The translations under genes and the position numbers were made by a program. Shown here in pieces: positions 7,243 to 15,797 of a stretch of DNA of 41,782 nt. Each line of letters begins with the position of its first letter. Position 1 is the first letter of the stretch. Where the stretch lies: assembly GCA_945867755.1 (NCBI GenBank), contig CAMBJN010000001.1:1-41782 (forward strand). The letters run 5' to 3'. The DNA comes from Polynucleobacter meluiroseus. GTDB lineage: Bacteria; Pseudomonadota; Gammaproteobacteria; Burkholderiales; Burkholderiaceae. The notes below the pieces were generated by a model. That model saw nothing but the letters and a program-made list of their open reading frames with translations, made no database searches and was not told where the DNA came from.

Positions 7243-8526
7243 TTATTTCACGCGAACGATGTTAGCGCCAACTGCGGCTAATTTTTTCTCCATGCGGTCA
7301 TATCCGCGGTCCAAATGGTAGATGCGGTCGACAACCGTTTCGCCCTGAGCGGCCAAGCCCGCAATCACCAAACTGGCAGATGCCCGTAAATCTGTGGCCA
7401 TCACAATGGCTCCAGACAGGCTCTGTACACCCTCGGTCGTGGCAGTATTGCCCTCAATCACAATATTGGCACCCAAGCGGTTCAGCTCTTGTACGTGCAT
7501 GAAGCGATTTTCAAAGATGGTTTCCATGACCCGTGACGTGCCAGTCGCAATGGCATTCATGGCCATGAACTGGGCTTGCATATCTGTTGGGAAAGCTGGA
7601 TATTCAGAAGTCTTAAAGCTCACCGCCTTGGGGCGTTGATTCATCGTGACATGGATCCAATCAGTACCCAATTCAATCTTCAAACCAGCTTCGCGCAATT
7701 TTTCAATCACCACATCCAAAGTATCTGGTCGGGAATTTTTGATCATCAAATCAGCACCTAACTCACCCATGGCACCTGCCACACACATGAATGTGCCGGT
7801 TTCAATACGATCAGGAATGATGCTGTGCTCAGCGCCATGCAAAGCTTTAACTCCCCTGATGATCAAACGATCGGTGCCAAGGCCCTGGATATTTGCACCC
7901 ATCTTGATCAGCAATTCTGCTAAATCAGTCACCTCTGGTTCACGGGCAGCATTTTCTAAAACTGTTTCACCTTCAGCTAAAACCGCTGCCATCATCAAAT
8001 TTTCTGTACCAGTCACCGTGATCATGTCAGTCAAAATTTTTGCGCCCACCAAAGCATTTGGATTTTTACCAAACTTCGCTTCAATGTAACCATGCTCAAT
8101 ATGAATGTCTGCGCCCATGGCTTTTAAACCTTTGATGTGCTGATCCACTGGGCGCGCACCAATCGCACAACCGCCCGGCAAAGACACTTTGGCGTGACCA
8201 AAACGCGCCAACAGTGGGCCCAACACCAAAATAGATGCGCGCATGGTTTTCACCAAGTCATACGAAGCTTCTGGCGTATGAATATCAGAGCCATCCAAAA
8301 TAACCACTGAACGATCATCCGGGTTAGGGAATGTGATCTTCAAACCCATCTGCGCCAAAATTTTTAGAATCGTGCGCACATCCTGTAAATCAGGCAGATT
8401 TCTCAAGGTAATGGGCTCAGCACTTAAAAGACCTGCACATAAAATCGGCAGGGCTGCATTTTTCGCACCAGTGATGGTGATCTCACCCTTTAAAGGAATG
8501 CCGCCTTGTATTGATAACTTATCCAC
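7243..8526 (-). CDS. murA: UDP-N-acetylglucosamine 1-carboxyvinyltransferase
   Basis: MurA transfers enolpyruvate from PEP to UDP-GlcNAc, the first committed step of peptidoglycan synthesis, in the cytosol. The 427 residues include K22-N23 in GAKNAALPIL and the PEP-reactive C120 in LPGGCAIGARPVDQH. Cys rather than Asp at this site predicts fosfomycin sensitivity of the enzyme. The start codon is GTG, with AAAGG upstream. The neighbours ibaG and the mla genes match the conserved order of many beta- and gammaproteobacteria. Confidence 0.97.
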   Translation of the reverse strand: MDKLSIQGGIPLKGEITITGAKNAALPILCAGLLSAEPITLRNLPDLQDVRTILKILAQMGLKITFPNPDDRSVVILDGSDIHTPEASYDLVKTMRASILVLGPLLARFGHAKVSLPGGCAIGARPVDQHIKGLKAMGADIHIEHGYIEAKFGKNPNALVGAKILTDMITVTGTENLMMAAVLAEGETVLENAAREPEVTDLAELLIKMGANIQGLGTDRLIIRGVKALHGAEHSIIPDRIETGTFMCVAGAMGELGADLMIKNSRPDTLDVVIEKLREAGLKIELGTDWIHVTMNQRPKAVSFKTSEYPAFPTDMQAQFMAMNAIATGTSRVMETIFENRFMHVQELNRLGANIVIEGNTATTEGVQSLSGAIVMATDLRASASLVIAGLAAQGETVVDRIYHLDRGYDRMEKKLAAVGANIVRVK

Positions 8527-8544
8527 GTCTTTATAACCTTTTAA

Positions 8545-8787
8545 TTATTTTCCAGCCGCATGCTCTTCTGGAGTCAATGCCTTGAATGATAGGGCATGAA
8601 TTTCAGATTTCATTCGATCGCCTAAAGCTGTATAGACTTTTTGATGGCGTTGGACTAAACGCAAACCTTCAAAGTCAGCACTCACAATCGTAGCAAAGAA
8701 ATGCTGGCCATCGCCCTCAACTTCAAGATGAAGACAATTGATGCCATTGGCAATATAGGTTTTGACTTGTTCGGGTGTTGGCAACAC
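8545..8787 (-). CDS. ibaG: BolA-family protein IbaG
   Basis: This is an 80-residue BolA/YrbA-like protein. BolA proteins pair with monothiol glutaredoxins and take part in iron-sulphur traffic; IbaG is the member encoded next to murA. The HLEVEGDGQHFFATIVS strand/loop and the C-terminal half with RLVQRHQKVYTALGDRM followed by HALSFKA are the family core. The start is GTG with GGAG 8 bases upstream. It sits 18 bases before murA and belongs to the same leftward transcript. Confidence 0.9.
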   Translation of the reverse strand: MLPTPEQVKTYIANGINCLHLEVEGDGQHFFATIVSADFEGLRLVQRHQKVYTALGDRMKSEIHALSFKALTPEEHAAGK

Positions 8788-8814
8788 AGGAATATCTCCT
8801 TTAAATAACAGCCA

Positions 8815-9603
8815 TCAATGTCTTAATTTATAACCGATTGATAAGAGTTTGAGGGTTAAAGCCGCCACCCCCAAAAAGAAAACACTGATGATTACCAAAC
8901 TGAACCATGGTGACACATCAGAAACACCAAAAAATCCATATCTAAAACCATCAATCATGTAGAAGAATGGATTGAAATGCGAAATGGTTTGCCAAATCGG
9001 TGGCAAGCTGTGAATCGAATAAAAAACTCCCGATAACATCGTAGCGGGCATGATGAAAAAATTCTGGAATGCTGCCAACTGATCAAACTTCTCAGCCCAA
9101 ATGCCTGCGATCAATCCCAGCGCCGCCAACAATGCTGCGCTCAGCAAGCCAAACACCAAAATCCATAAAGGTTGATAAAAGCTGATGTCAGTGAACCAAC
9201 ATGTTGCTAAAAATACCCCGGCGCCCACTGCTATACCCCTGACCATCGCAGCCAAGACATAAGCGGAGAAGAACTCAAAATGCGACAGCGGTGCCAGTAA
9301 AACAAAAATCAAATTGCCCGTGATTTTTGACTGAATCAAAGATGAAGAGGTGTTAGCGAAAGAATTTTGTAACAAACTCATCATCACCAAACCGGGAATC
9401 AAAAATGCGGTGTAGCTAATCGCGTCATAAACTTTGACATGGTCTTCCAAGACGTGACCAAAAATCATCAGATACAAGATGGCCGTTAAAACTGGTGCCG
9501 CCACCGTCTGAAAACTTACTCGCCAAAATCTTTTGACTTCTTTATAGAATAGCGCATAAAAACCACTGCTTGATTCAAGGGTGTCCATATTCAACTGATT
9601 CAA
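8815..9603 (-). CDS. ABC-2 type transporter permease (YadH-like)
   Basis: The 262-residue product is a membrane protein with about six hydrophobic spans and an N-terminal amphipathic helix (YALFYKEVKRFWRVSFQ), typical of ABC-2 permeases such as YadH. The substrate is unknown; lipids or polysaccharides are usual guesses. The start is a TTG that overlaps the TGA of the ATPase gene (TTGA) and has a strong AGGAG 8 bases upstream. An in-frame ATG 15 bases further on lacks a ribosome site. It forms a two-component exporter with the adjacent ATPase and is placed in the mla-murA operon, as in many betaproteobacteria. Confidence 0.9.
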   Translation of the reverse strand: MNQLNMDTLESSSGFYALFYKEVKRFWRVSFQTVAAPVLTAILYLMIFGHVLEDHVKVYDAISYTAFLIPGLVMMSLLQNSFANTSSSLIQSKITGNLIFVLLAPLSHFEFFSAYVLAAMVRGIAVGAGVFLATCWFTDISFYQPLWILVFGLLSAALLAALGLIAGIWAEKFDQLAAFQNFFIMPATMLSGVFYSIHSLPPIWQTISHFNPFFYMIDGFRYGFFGVSDVSPWFSLVIISVFFLGVAALTLKLLSIGYKLRH

Positions 9604-10343
9604 GAGGCACTCTCCTCTTGCATGATTTGCATGAAGACATCTTCTAAGTCGCCATCTTTGGCATTTGGATTTTTAACCCTTGCTAATAAATTCGCAGTGG
9701 TGTCTAAAGCCACGATTTGACCTTTTTTCAGCATCGCGATCCGATTACACAATTGCTCTGCCTCTTCAAGGTAATGAGTGGTCAGCACAATCGTATGGCC
9801 TTCTTGATTTAAGCGACTGATGAATTTCCAAAGAGATTGGCGCAATTCAACATCAACGCCTGCTGTTGGCTCATCCAAAACAATCACGGGCGGGCGATGA
9901 ACCAGGGCTTGAGCGACTAATACACGTCGCTTCATGCCGCCAGAAAGGGCTCGCATATTCTTATCGGCTTTGTCGGTGAGGCCCAAGTGATGCATGATTT
10001 CATCGATCCACGCATCGTTATTATTAATGCCAAAATAACCTGACTGAAATTCCAAGGTTTCACGAACATTAAAAAAGGGATCAAAAACCAATTCTTGAGG
10101 AACTACCCCTAACAAACGTCTGGCCGCTCGAAAGTCTGATTGAACATCGTGGCCCATGACCTTGACTTGACCATGGCTTGGCTTACACAAACCAGCCAAG
10201 ATTGAAATGAGAGTTGTCTTACCAGCACCATTAGGGCCTAATAATCCAAAAAACTCACCCTTTTTAATACTTAAATTAATGTCATCAAGTGCTAGTAAAG
10301 GGCCGTAATTTTTACTGAGGTTTTTAAATTCAATTGCGCTCAT
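9600..10343 (-). CDS. ABC transporter ATP-binding protein (YadG-like)
   Basis: This 247-residue ATPase has a Walker A at residues 36-44 (GPNGAGKTT), a signature LSGGMKRRVLVAQAL, and a Walker B VIVLDEPTAGVD, followed by the switch histidine in VLTTHYLEEA. The GVD after the Walker B fits the drug/lipid ABC-2 exporter class. It overlaps mlaB by ATGA and the permease by TTGA, so the three genes are probably translationally coupled. The partner is the permease at 8815-9603; the substrate is unknown. Confidence 0.93.
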   Translation of the reverse strand: MSAIEFKNLSKNYGPLLALDDINLSIKKGEFFGLLGPNGAGKTTLISILAGLCKPSHGQVKVMGHDVQSDFRAARRLLGVVPQELVFDPFFNVRETLEFQSGYFGINNNDAWIDEIMHHLGLTDKADKNMRALSGGMKRRVLVAQALVHRPPVIVLDEPTAGVDVELRQSLWKFISRLNQEGHTIVLTTHYLEEAEQLCNRIAMLKKGQIVALDTTANLLARVKNPNAKDGDLEDVFMQIMQEESAS

Positions 10344-10621
10344 GCCAGCACAACATCTGATAAACCATAAACCGTTGCTAGGCTCGCTAGTTTTTCAGGT
10401 ATGGCATTTAATTGAACGTTGACTGACTGGACTTGAGCTTGGCGCTTCATCGATAAAATAATACTCAAGGCACTAGAGTCAAAGGACTGCAAGTCCTTAC
10501 AATCAATCACCATCAAACTTCCCTGAGCCAAAGTCTTCATCATGCCAAGCCCGTTGGCCAACACGCCCTCAACATTCGCGTGATCAATCTTTGTAGGAAA
10601 TCTAAAGCTAGTAGTCGTCAT
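10340..10621 (-). CDS. mlaB: STAS-domain protein MlaB
   Basis: MlaB is the small cytosolic STAS protein that binds MlaF in the MlaFEDB complex of the inner membrane. The 93-residue product shows the STAS core: the strand LMVIDCKDLQSFDSSALSIIL with the conserved Asp-Ser-Ser helix start, then VNVQLNAIPEKLASLATVYGL. Its start overlaps the mlaC stop (TAATG) and its stop overlaps the ABC ATPase start (ATGA). Identification rests on fold motifs plus context, because the sequence itself is divergent. Confidence 0.88.
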   Translation of the reverse strand: MTTTSFRFPTKIDHANVEGVLANGLGMMKTLAQGSLMVIDCKDLQSFDSSALSIILSMKRQAQVQSVNVQLNAIPEKLASLATVYGLSDVVLA

Positions 10622-11277
10622 TATCTAGCATTGGCCAAAGAATTATTTCTTTGTTGTAAAAACTGAATCAAGCCATCAATGCCACCCTTGCTGACTTGAT
10701 CATTGAATTGATTACGATAAGACTCAATTAACCAAGCGCCCAAGATGTTGATGTCATACACGCGCCAAGTATTACCTGTTTTTTCAAGGCGGTAGTCAAG
10801 TTGAATGGGCTCACCCTTACCAACGACCGCTGTTCTAACAATCACATCTGTGTCATCTGCTGAGGCTCTTAATGGCTTGTATTGAATCTTTTGATCTTTA
10901 ACTTGTGCCAATGCGCCACCATAGATACGTATCAGCAATGTTTTAAATTCTTGAGTGATCAAGGCCTGTTGCGCAGGCGTTGCTTTCGGCCAATTGCGGC
11001 CCATGGCCAGACGAGTGGTTTTTTGAAAATCACTGTATGGCAATATTTTTTGATCTACCAATGCATTTATTTTTCTAAAATCGCCACTTTGTATGGCTTT
11101 ATCAGATTTGATGATGCTCATCACATCTTCAACCACATACTTAACCAAACCGTCTGGGGTATTTATGTTGGCGTTGGCGCCTACATTTTCTTGTTGCGCT
11201 TGAGCAAAAGAAGCAGTGGCAGTTATTAAAGTCAATGCCATTACTGCAAATGTTTTATTCAGAATAGGGTGCATCAT
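10621..11277 (-). CDS. mlaC: Periplasmic phospholipid-binding protein MlaC
   Basis: MlaC ferries phospholipid between MlaA in the outer membrane and MlaFEDB in the inner membrane. The 218 residues begin with a signal peptide (hydrophobic run FAVMALTLITATASFA, cleavage near AQA). The MlaC/Ttg2D fold follows, with YSDFQKTTRLAMGRNWPKA, the region LLIRIYGGAL, and YDINILGAWLIESYRNQF. The length is typical. Two adjacent ATG codons could start it. It lies 76 bases after mlaA. Confidence 0.94.
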   Translation of the reverse strand: MMHPILNKTFAVMALTLITATASFAQAQQENVGANANINTPDGLVKYVVEDVMSIIKSDKAIQSGDFRKINALVDQKILPYSDFQKTTRLAMGRNWPKATPAQQALITQEFKTLLIRIYGGALAQVKDQKIQYKPLRASADDTDVIVRTAVVGKGEPIQLDYRLEKTGNTWRVYDINILGAWLIESYRNQFNDQVSKGGIDGLIQFLQQRNNSLANAR

Positions 11278-11353
11278 TTGCCAAAGTGCCTTATTTAACA
11301 GGTATGAATCAGATAACTGAATTGTATAGATAATGCGGAGGAATTTCAGAAGC

Positions 11354-12088
11354 TCAATCTTCCTCTTTCAGGGGAGGGGGATTGCCATCATGAATTTGAT
11401 TGCGACGACGCTGAATGTAACCATCTCGCACAAAACTGTACTTATCAAATGCGGCGTCTTCTAACAACTGCCCCGCATCCAACAAATTGGCTCGGCGGTT
11501 GATCGTCTTGAGTAAGTTCACAGCGATTTTTTCATCACTATTGAGCTTATTGGTATTCATCATGAAATCAGTTTCGATATCTACGACTAAACCAACCGTA
11601 TCTCTCACATTGCTTGCTCCAAAGAATGGCAATACTACGTAAGGACCGTCAGGCAGACCCCAAACACCAAGGGTCTGTCCAAAGTCTTCTCTATTCTTAT
11701 CCAAACCCATATCAGTTGCGACATCAAATAAACCCAAAATACCAATGGTTGAGTTAATTAAAAATCGCCCAATGTCATTGGCAGCCTCCACAGGCTTAGC
11801 TTGCAATAAATTATTTGCTGCGATCAACACATCATTGATGTTACCAAAGAAATTCGTCACACCTGTGCGCGCAAATTCAGGTAAAACAAATTTATAGGCT
11901 TCTGCAATAGGCTTGATCAAATAATCATCAGCCACTTCATTGAATGAAAAAACAGCTCGATTCATCGGCTCAAAAGGATCAATCTTAGCCACACGCTCAT
12001 TTTGCTGAGTGGTAGCACAGCCAGTCATCACGATCACCCCGAACATCAAGAGTTTTTTTATGATTGTTTTATTGATTAAGTTCAACAT
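11354..12088 (-). CDS. mlaA: Outer-membrane lipoprotein MlaA (VacJ)
   Basis: MlaA forms the outer-membrane channel that removes mislocalised phospholipid from the outer leaflet. The 244-residue product has a lipoprotein signal with lipobox VMTGC, then the family opening DPFEPMNRAVFSFNE, INDVLIAANNLLQ, and the GVWGLPDGPYVVLPFFG segment with VRDTVG. Placing mlaA inside the mla operon, between mlaD and mlaC, is usual for betaproteobacteria, whereas E. coli keeps vacJ elsewhere. Confidence 0.96.
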   Translation of the reverse strand: MLNLINKTIIKKLLMFGVIVMTGCATTQQNERVAKIDPFEPMNRAVFSFNEVADDYLIKPIAEAYKFVLPEFARTGVTNFFGNINDVLIAANNLLQAKPVEAANDIGRFLINSTIGILGLFDVATDMGLDKNREDFGQTLGVWGLPDGPYVVLPFFGASNVRDTVGLVVDIETDFMMNTNKLNSDEKIAVNLLKTINRRANLLDAGQLLEDAAFDKYSFVRDGYIQRRRNQIHDGNPPPLKEED

Positions 12089-12127
12089 ATTGAATCGTTA
12101 GTCTGCTTTGTTTTATTAAAGTGCGCT

Positions 12128-12604
12128 TTATTTTTTATCTGCTGGCGCCCCATCAGAGGCTTTGTTATATAAAAACTGACTAATCAAGTTTTCCAAAACG
12201 ATGGCTGATTGTGTTTGGGCCAACTTACTGCCACCCGCGATCATGGCTTCGTCACCACCGGCCTCTAAACCAATGTATTGCTCACCCAACAAACCAGAAG
12301 TCAAAATCTTGGCAGAACTGTCTTTAGGGAATTTGTAACGCTCTTCTAAATTCATAAAAACAGTGGCTTGATAACTTTGGTCATCAAAACGAATTTCCGA
12401 AACACGGCCAACCACGACGCCCGCACTCTTCACAGGAGCTCGCGGCTTCAATCCCCCGACATTATCGAATTTGGCGCTTACCTGATATGTTGGCTCAAAA
12501 GTAAAAGCACTCATATTTCCTGCTTTCAAAGCCAAAAATAGCAAAGCCAAGAGGCCAAGCGCCACAAATAAACCGACCCAGATATCTAATGATTGTTTTT
12601 TCAT
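12128..12604 (-). CDS. mlaD: MCE-domain protein MlaD
   Basis: MlaD is the inner-membrane-anchored MCE protein that forms a hexameric ring for phospholipid passage. The 158 residues comprise an N-terminal membrane span (about 9-28: WVGLFVALGLLALLFLAL), one MCE domain (YQVSAKFDNVGGLKPRAPVKSAGVVVGRV), and the tail LLGEQYIGLEAGG with a hydrophobic helix. The length is normal. It lies between mlaE and mlaA in the Mla operon. Confidence 0.96.
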   Translation of the reverse strand: MKKQSLDIWVGLFVALGLLALLFLALKAGNMSAFTFEPTYQVSAKFDNVGGLKPRAPVKSAGVVVGRVSEIRFDDQSYQATVFMNLEERYKFPKDSSAKILTSGLLGEQYIGLEAGGDEAMIAGGSKLAQTQSAIVLENLISQFLYNKASDGAPADKK

Positions 12605-12631
12605 ATTATTTACAGATTTTATAAGACTTTA

Positions 12632-13420
12632 TCAGCTTGAGAACATCACTGCAGTTAAAAGGAAATCCAGTGCTAATACCGCTAAGGAAGCAATCACCAC
12701 CGTGCGGGTGGTTGCCCTTGCAACACCCTCTGGGGTTGGTTTGGCTTCATGGCCCTGATACAAAGCAATAAAAGTGACGGCGACACCAAATACCATACTC
12801 TTAATCACGCCATTACCGATATCGTTCACCACATCGACACCTGCTTGCATTTGTGCCCAAAACGCGCCGTCATCCACACCAATCAATGGTACACCCACCA
12901 AATAACCGCCCATGATGCCCACTGCACTAAAAATAGCAGCCAAAATTGGCATGGCGATAATGCCAGCCCAAAGTCTTGGGGCAATGACTCTTGTCAAAGG
13001 GTCAACGGCCATCATTTCCATGGCGCTTAATTGCTCACCGGCTTTCATGAGGCCAATTTCAGCGGTCAAAGATGTTCCGGCTCGACCCGCAAATAAAAGT
13101 GCCGTGACCACCGGGCCTAATTCACGAACCAATGACAAGGCTACCAATAAACCAAGCGCTTGCTCAGAGCCGTAACGATTCAAGGTGTAATAGCCTTGCA
13201 AACCCAAAACAAAACCAACAAATAAGCCCGAGACGGCAATGATCACAAAAGAGTAATTACCAAGAAAGTGAACTTGATCAGTGATCAAACGTGGGCGCTT
13301 GAGCAAAAATGCTGAGCGTCGCATGATGATGACAAACATTCTTGCGGCATAACCCAACCCCACAAGATGCTCTCGCACAAAAGCTCCCAAATTACCCAAT
13401 ACATTTAAAACGCTGCTCAT
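12632..13420 (-). CDS. mlaE: Phospholipid ABC transporter permease MlaE
   Basis: MlaE is the permease of the MlaFEDB complex. The 262-residue protein has about five hydrophobic spans. Family motifs include FVGFVLGLQGYYTL, SLVRELGPVVTALLFAGRAGTSLTAEIGLMK, EQLSAMEMMAVDPLTRVIAPRLWAG and a C-terminal TVVIASLAVLALDFLLT. Its start overlaps the mlaF stop by ATGA, which indicates coupled translation of the ATPase and permease. Confidence 0.97.
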   Translation of the reverse strand: MSSVLNVLGNLGAFVREHLVGLGYAARMFVIIMRRSAFLLKRPRLITDQVHFLGNYSFVIIAVSGLFVGFVLGLQGYYTLNRYGSEQALGLLVALSLVRELGPVVTALLFAGRAGTSLTAEIGLMKAGEQLSAMEMMAVDPLTRVIAPRLWAGIIAMPILAAIFSAVGIMGGYLVGVPLIGVDDGAFWAQMQAGVDVVNDIGNGVIKSMVFGVAVTFIALYQGHEAKPTPEGVARATTRTVVIASLAVLALDFLLTAVMFSS

Positions 13421-14232
13421 GCATTAGCCCCAAAATCTTCAGCCAATGTTTTGCCTGGGTAATGGAATGGCACCGGACCATCAGGATCAGCAGAAACAAA
13501 TTGCTTCACAAAGGGATCTGTAGAAAGCCTCAAATCGTGAGGGGTACCTTGGGCAGCAATGGTTCCGTTCGCAATGAAATAAACATAATCTGCAATTTCA
13601 AAAGTTTCTGGAATATCGTGCGTGACCAAAATACTGGTAGCGCCCAAAGCTTGATTCATATTTTTAATCAAGCGGGCAGTGATACCCAAAGAAATCGGAT
13701 CCAAGCCAGCAAATGGCTCGTCATACATGATCAAAGGAGGATCGAGTGCAATGGCCCTGGCAAGAGCCACGCGTCTGGCCATGCCACCTGAGATTTGCGC
13801 CGGCATTAAATCACGCGCGCCACGTAAACCAACCGCATTAAGCTTCATCAACACCAAATCGCGCAGAGTTGATTCACTGACTTTGGTATGTTCGCGCAGT
13901 GGGAAAGCCACATTTTCAAACACGCTCATGTCAGTGAATAAAGCACCGAACTGGAATAGCATGCCCATGCGACGGCGTGCGGCCATCAATTGTTCGGTGT
14001 TCATCACACCAACATTCTGACCCTCAAACATCACCTCACCTTGCTGTGCAGTGACCTGCCCACCAATCAAACGCAAGACCGTGGTTTTGCCGCAACCCGA
14101 ACCGCCCATCACGGCGATGACTTTGCCGCGCGGAAACTCCATGTTGAGACCAGAAAGAATATTTCTTTCCCCAGGCGCATACGAGAAGTCGACGCCCTTT
14201 AGTGAAACGATTGATTCAGTAGGATTTGTCAT
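13417..14232 (-). CDS. mlaF: Phospholipid ABC transporter ATPase MlaF
   Basis: MlaF powers the MlaFEDB phospholipid transporter at the inner membrane. The 271 residues include a Walker A at 43-50 (GGSGCGKT), the signature ISGGMARRVALARA, the Walker B LIMYDEPFAGLDP and the switch His in VTHDIPE. It is the first gene of the mla cluster and lies 72 bases downstream of gltD. A 12-base-pair hairpin ends 6 bases before its ATG and contains the only GGTGG-like ribosome site, so translation may be controlled by structure. Confidence 0.96.
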   Translation of the reverse strand: MTNPTESIVSLKGVDFSYAPGERNILSGLNMEFPRGKVIAVMGGSGCGKTTVLRLIGGQVTAQQGEVMFEGQNVGVMNTEQLMAARRRMGMLFQFGALFTDMSVFENVAFPLREHTKVSESTLRDLVLMKLNAVGLRGARDLMPAQISGGMARRVALARAIALDPPLIMYDEPFAGLDPISLGITARLIKNMNQALGATSILVTHDIPETFEIADYVYFIANGTIAAQGTPHDLRLSTDPFVKQFVSADPDGPVPFHYPGKTLAEDFGANA

Positions 14233-14238
14233 TTACAG

Positions 14239-14276
14239 ACTGCCACCATGTTTTTTATTGTAACCATGATGGCAGT
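14239..14276 (-). promoter_or_regulatory. Hairpin between gltD and mlaF covering the mlaF ribosome site
   Basis: On the coding strand the arms ACTGCCATCATG and CATGGTGGCAGT pair over 12 bases, with one G-U, around a 14-base loop rich in A and T. The 3' arm ends 6 bases before the mlaF ATG and includes GGTGG, the only Shine-Dalgarno-like stretch. It lacks a following T-run, so a standard terminator for gltD is less likely than an RNA control element or a processing/stability hairpin. Confidence 0.5.
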
Positions 14277-14304
14277 GTATCAATAGCTGATCAAATTTAA
14301 TCAA

Positions 14305-15768
14305 TTAACGCGGCAAAACGCTGCTACCCATCAAAAACTCGTCAACGGCTCGAGCACATTGACGACCTTCACGAATGGCCCACACCACCAAAGATTGACC
14401 ACGACGCATATCTCCTGCAGCAAAAATCTTAGGCACATTGGTGTAATAAGCTTTTTCACCTTCGGTGCTGGCTTTGGCATTACCGCGAAGATCTTTTTCA
14501 ACGCCAAAAGCATCCAATACTTGCTGGGCTGGCGACACAAAGCCCATAGCCAAAAACACCAAATCTGCTTTCATTTCAAATTCGCTGCCGGCAATTTCTT
14601 GCATCTTGCCGTCTTTCCACTCAAGACGCACACCAATCAGTTTTTCAACCTTGCCGTTTTTACCTTCAAAGCGCTTGGTAGCTACTGACCAATCACGATC
14701 ACAACCTTCATCGTGCGATGACGATGTGCGCAACGTGGTTGGCCAATAAGGCCAAACCAATGGCTTGTTTTCTTGCTCAGGTGGCTGCGGCAATAATTCA
14801 AATTGAGAAATCGATGCTGCACCATGACGATTGGATGTGCCCACACAATCTGAACCAGTGTCACCACCACCAATCACGATCACATACTTACCGTCTGCAC
14901 GGATTTCATTTTTCTTATCACCAGCAACTTCTTTATTCTGCGGAATCAAGAATTCTAATGCGTAGTGAATACCTGAAAGCTCACGACCAGGCACGGGCAG
15001 ATCACGCGGCTGCTCTGCACCGCCTGTGATCACCACAGCATCAAAATCTTTTTGTAATTGATCTGGAGAAACCACTTTCTTTGAATAATTCTTAACTTCT
15101 TTACCCAAAGTGTCTTTACCAACAAAAGTACCAGTTTCAAATTTCACGCCTTCGGCTTTCATCTGCTCGACACGACGATCAATCAAAATCTTTTCCATCT
15201 TGAAGTCAGGGATGCCATAGCGCAACAAACCACCGACACGATCGTTCTTTTCGTACAACGTGACGTCGTGACCTACACGCGCTAATTGCTGTGCAGCTGC
15301 CATACCCGCAGGACCCGATCCAACGATGGCTATTTTTTTGCCAGTTTTTTGTTTGGCGATGAGTGGCTTAACCCAATCATTGGCCCATGCCTTATCAATG
15401 ATGGCGTGCTCAATCGATTTGATGCCCACGGGGGCTTCATTAATGCCGAGCGTACAAGCAGATTCGCAAGGTGCTGGGCAGATGCGGCCGGTGAACTCAG
15501 GGAAGTTATTGGTTGAATGCAAGACATCAATCGCACTCTTCCAATCTTGCTGATAGACCAAGTCATTAAAATCAGGAATGATGTTGTTGACTGGGCAGCC
15601 GCTATTGCAAAACGGAATACCGCAATCCATACAACGTGCTCCTTGAGTTTTCGCCTCACCATCCGACAAAGTCATCACAAACTCTTTGTAATGCTTCACA
15701 CGTTTTTGTGGCTCCTCATAATGCTCGCTGAGACGCTCAAATTCCATAAATCCAGTGACCTTACCCAT
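14305..15768 (-). CDS. gltD: Glutamate synthase small (beta) subunit
   Basis: GltD passes electrons from NADPH through FAD to the GltB subunit for glutamate synthesis from glutamine and 2-oxoglutarate. The 487-residue protein has two N-terminal cysteine clusters for 4Fe-4S centres (CMDCGIPFCNSGCP and CPAPCESAC), an FAD site GSGPAGMAAAQQL and an NADPH site VIVIGGGDTGSDC. I chose the ATG giving MGKVTGFMEF because AAAGGAA lies just upstream and the length fits. A longer frame to 15840 would add 24 residues and run into gltB. It follows gltB by 29 bases. Confidence 0.97.
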   Translation of the reverse strand: MGKVTGFMEFERLSEHYEEPQKRVKHYKEFVMTLSDGEAKTQGARCMDCGIPFCNSGCPVNNIIPDFNDLVYQQDWKSAIDVLHSTNNFPEFTGRICPAPCESACTLGINEAPVGIKSIEHAIIDKAWANDWVKPLIAKQKTGKKIAIVGSGPAGMAAAQQLARVGHDVTLYEKNDRVGGLLRYGIPDFKMEKILIDRRVEQMKAEGVKFETGTFVGKDTLGKEVKNYSKKVVSPDQLQKDFDAVVITGGAEQPRDLPVPGRELSGIHYALEFLIPQNKEVAGDKKNEIRADGKYVIVIGGGDTGSDCVGTSNRHGAASISQFELLPQPPEQENKPLVWPYWPTTLRTSSSHDEGCDRDWSVATKRFEGKNGKVEKLIGVRLEWKDGKMQEIAGSEFEMKADLVFLAMGFVSPAQQVLDAFGVEKDLRGNAKASTEGEKAYYTNVPKIFAAGDMRRGQSLVVWAIREGRQCARAVDEFLMGSSVLPR

Positions 15769-15797
15769 CTTTATTCCTTTATCTCTTGATTCATCAC

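Noticed and set aside
7646..8089. 147-codon rightward open frame opposite murA
   Set aside because: Antisense to conserved murA, with no recognisable domain; a typical shadow frame.
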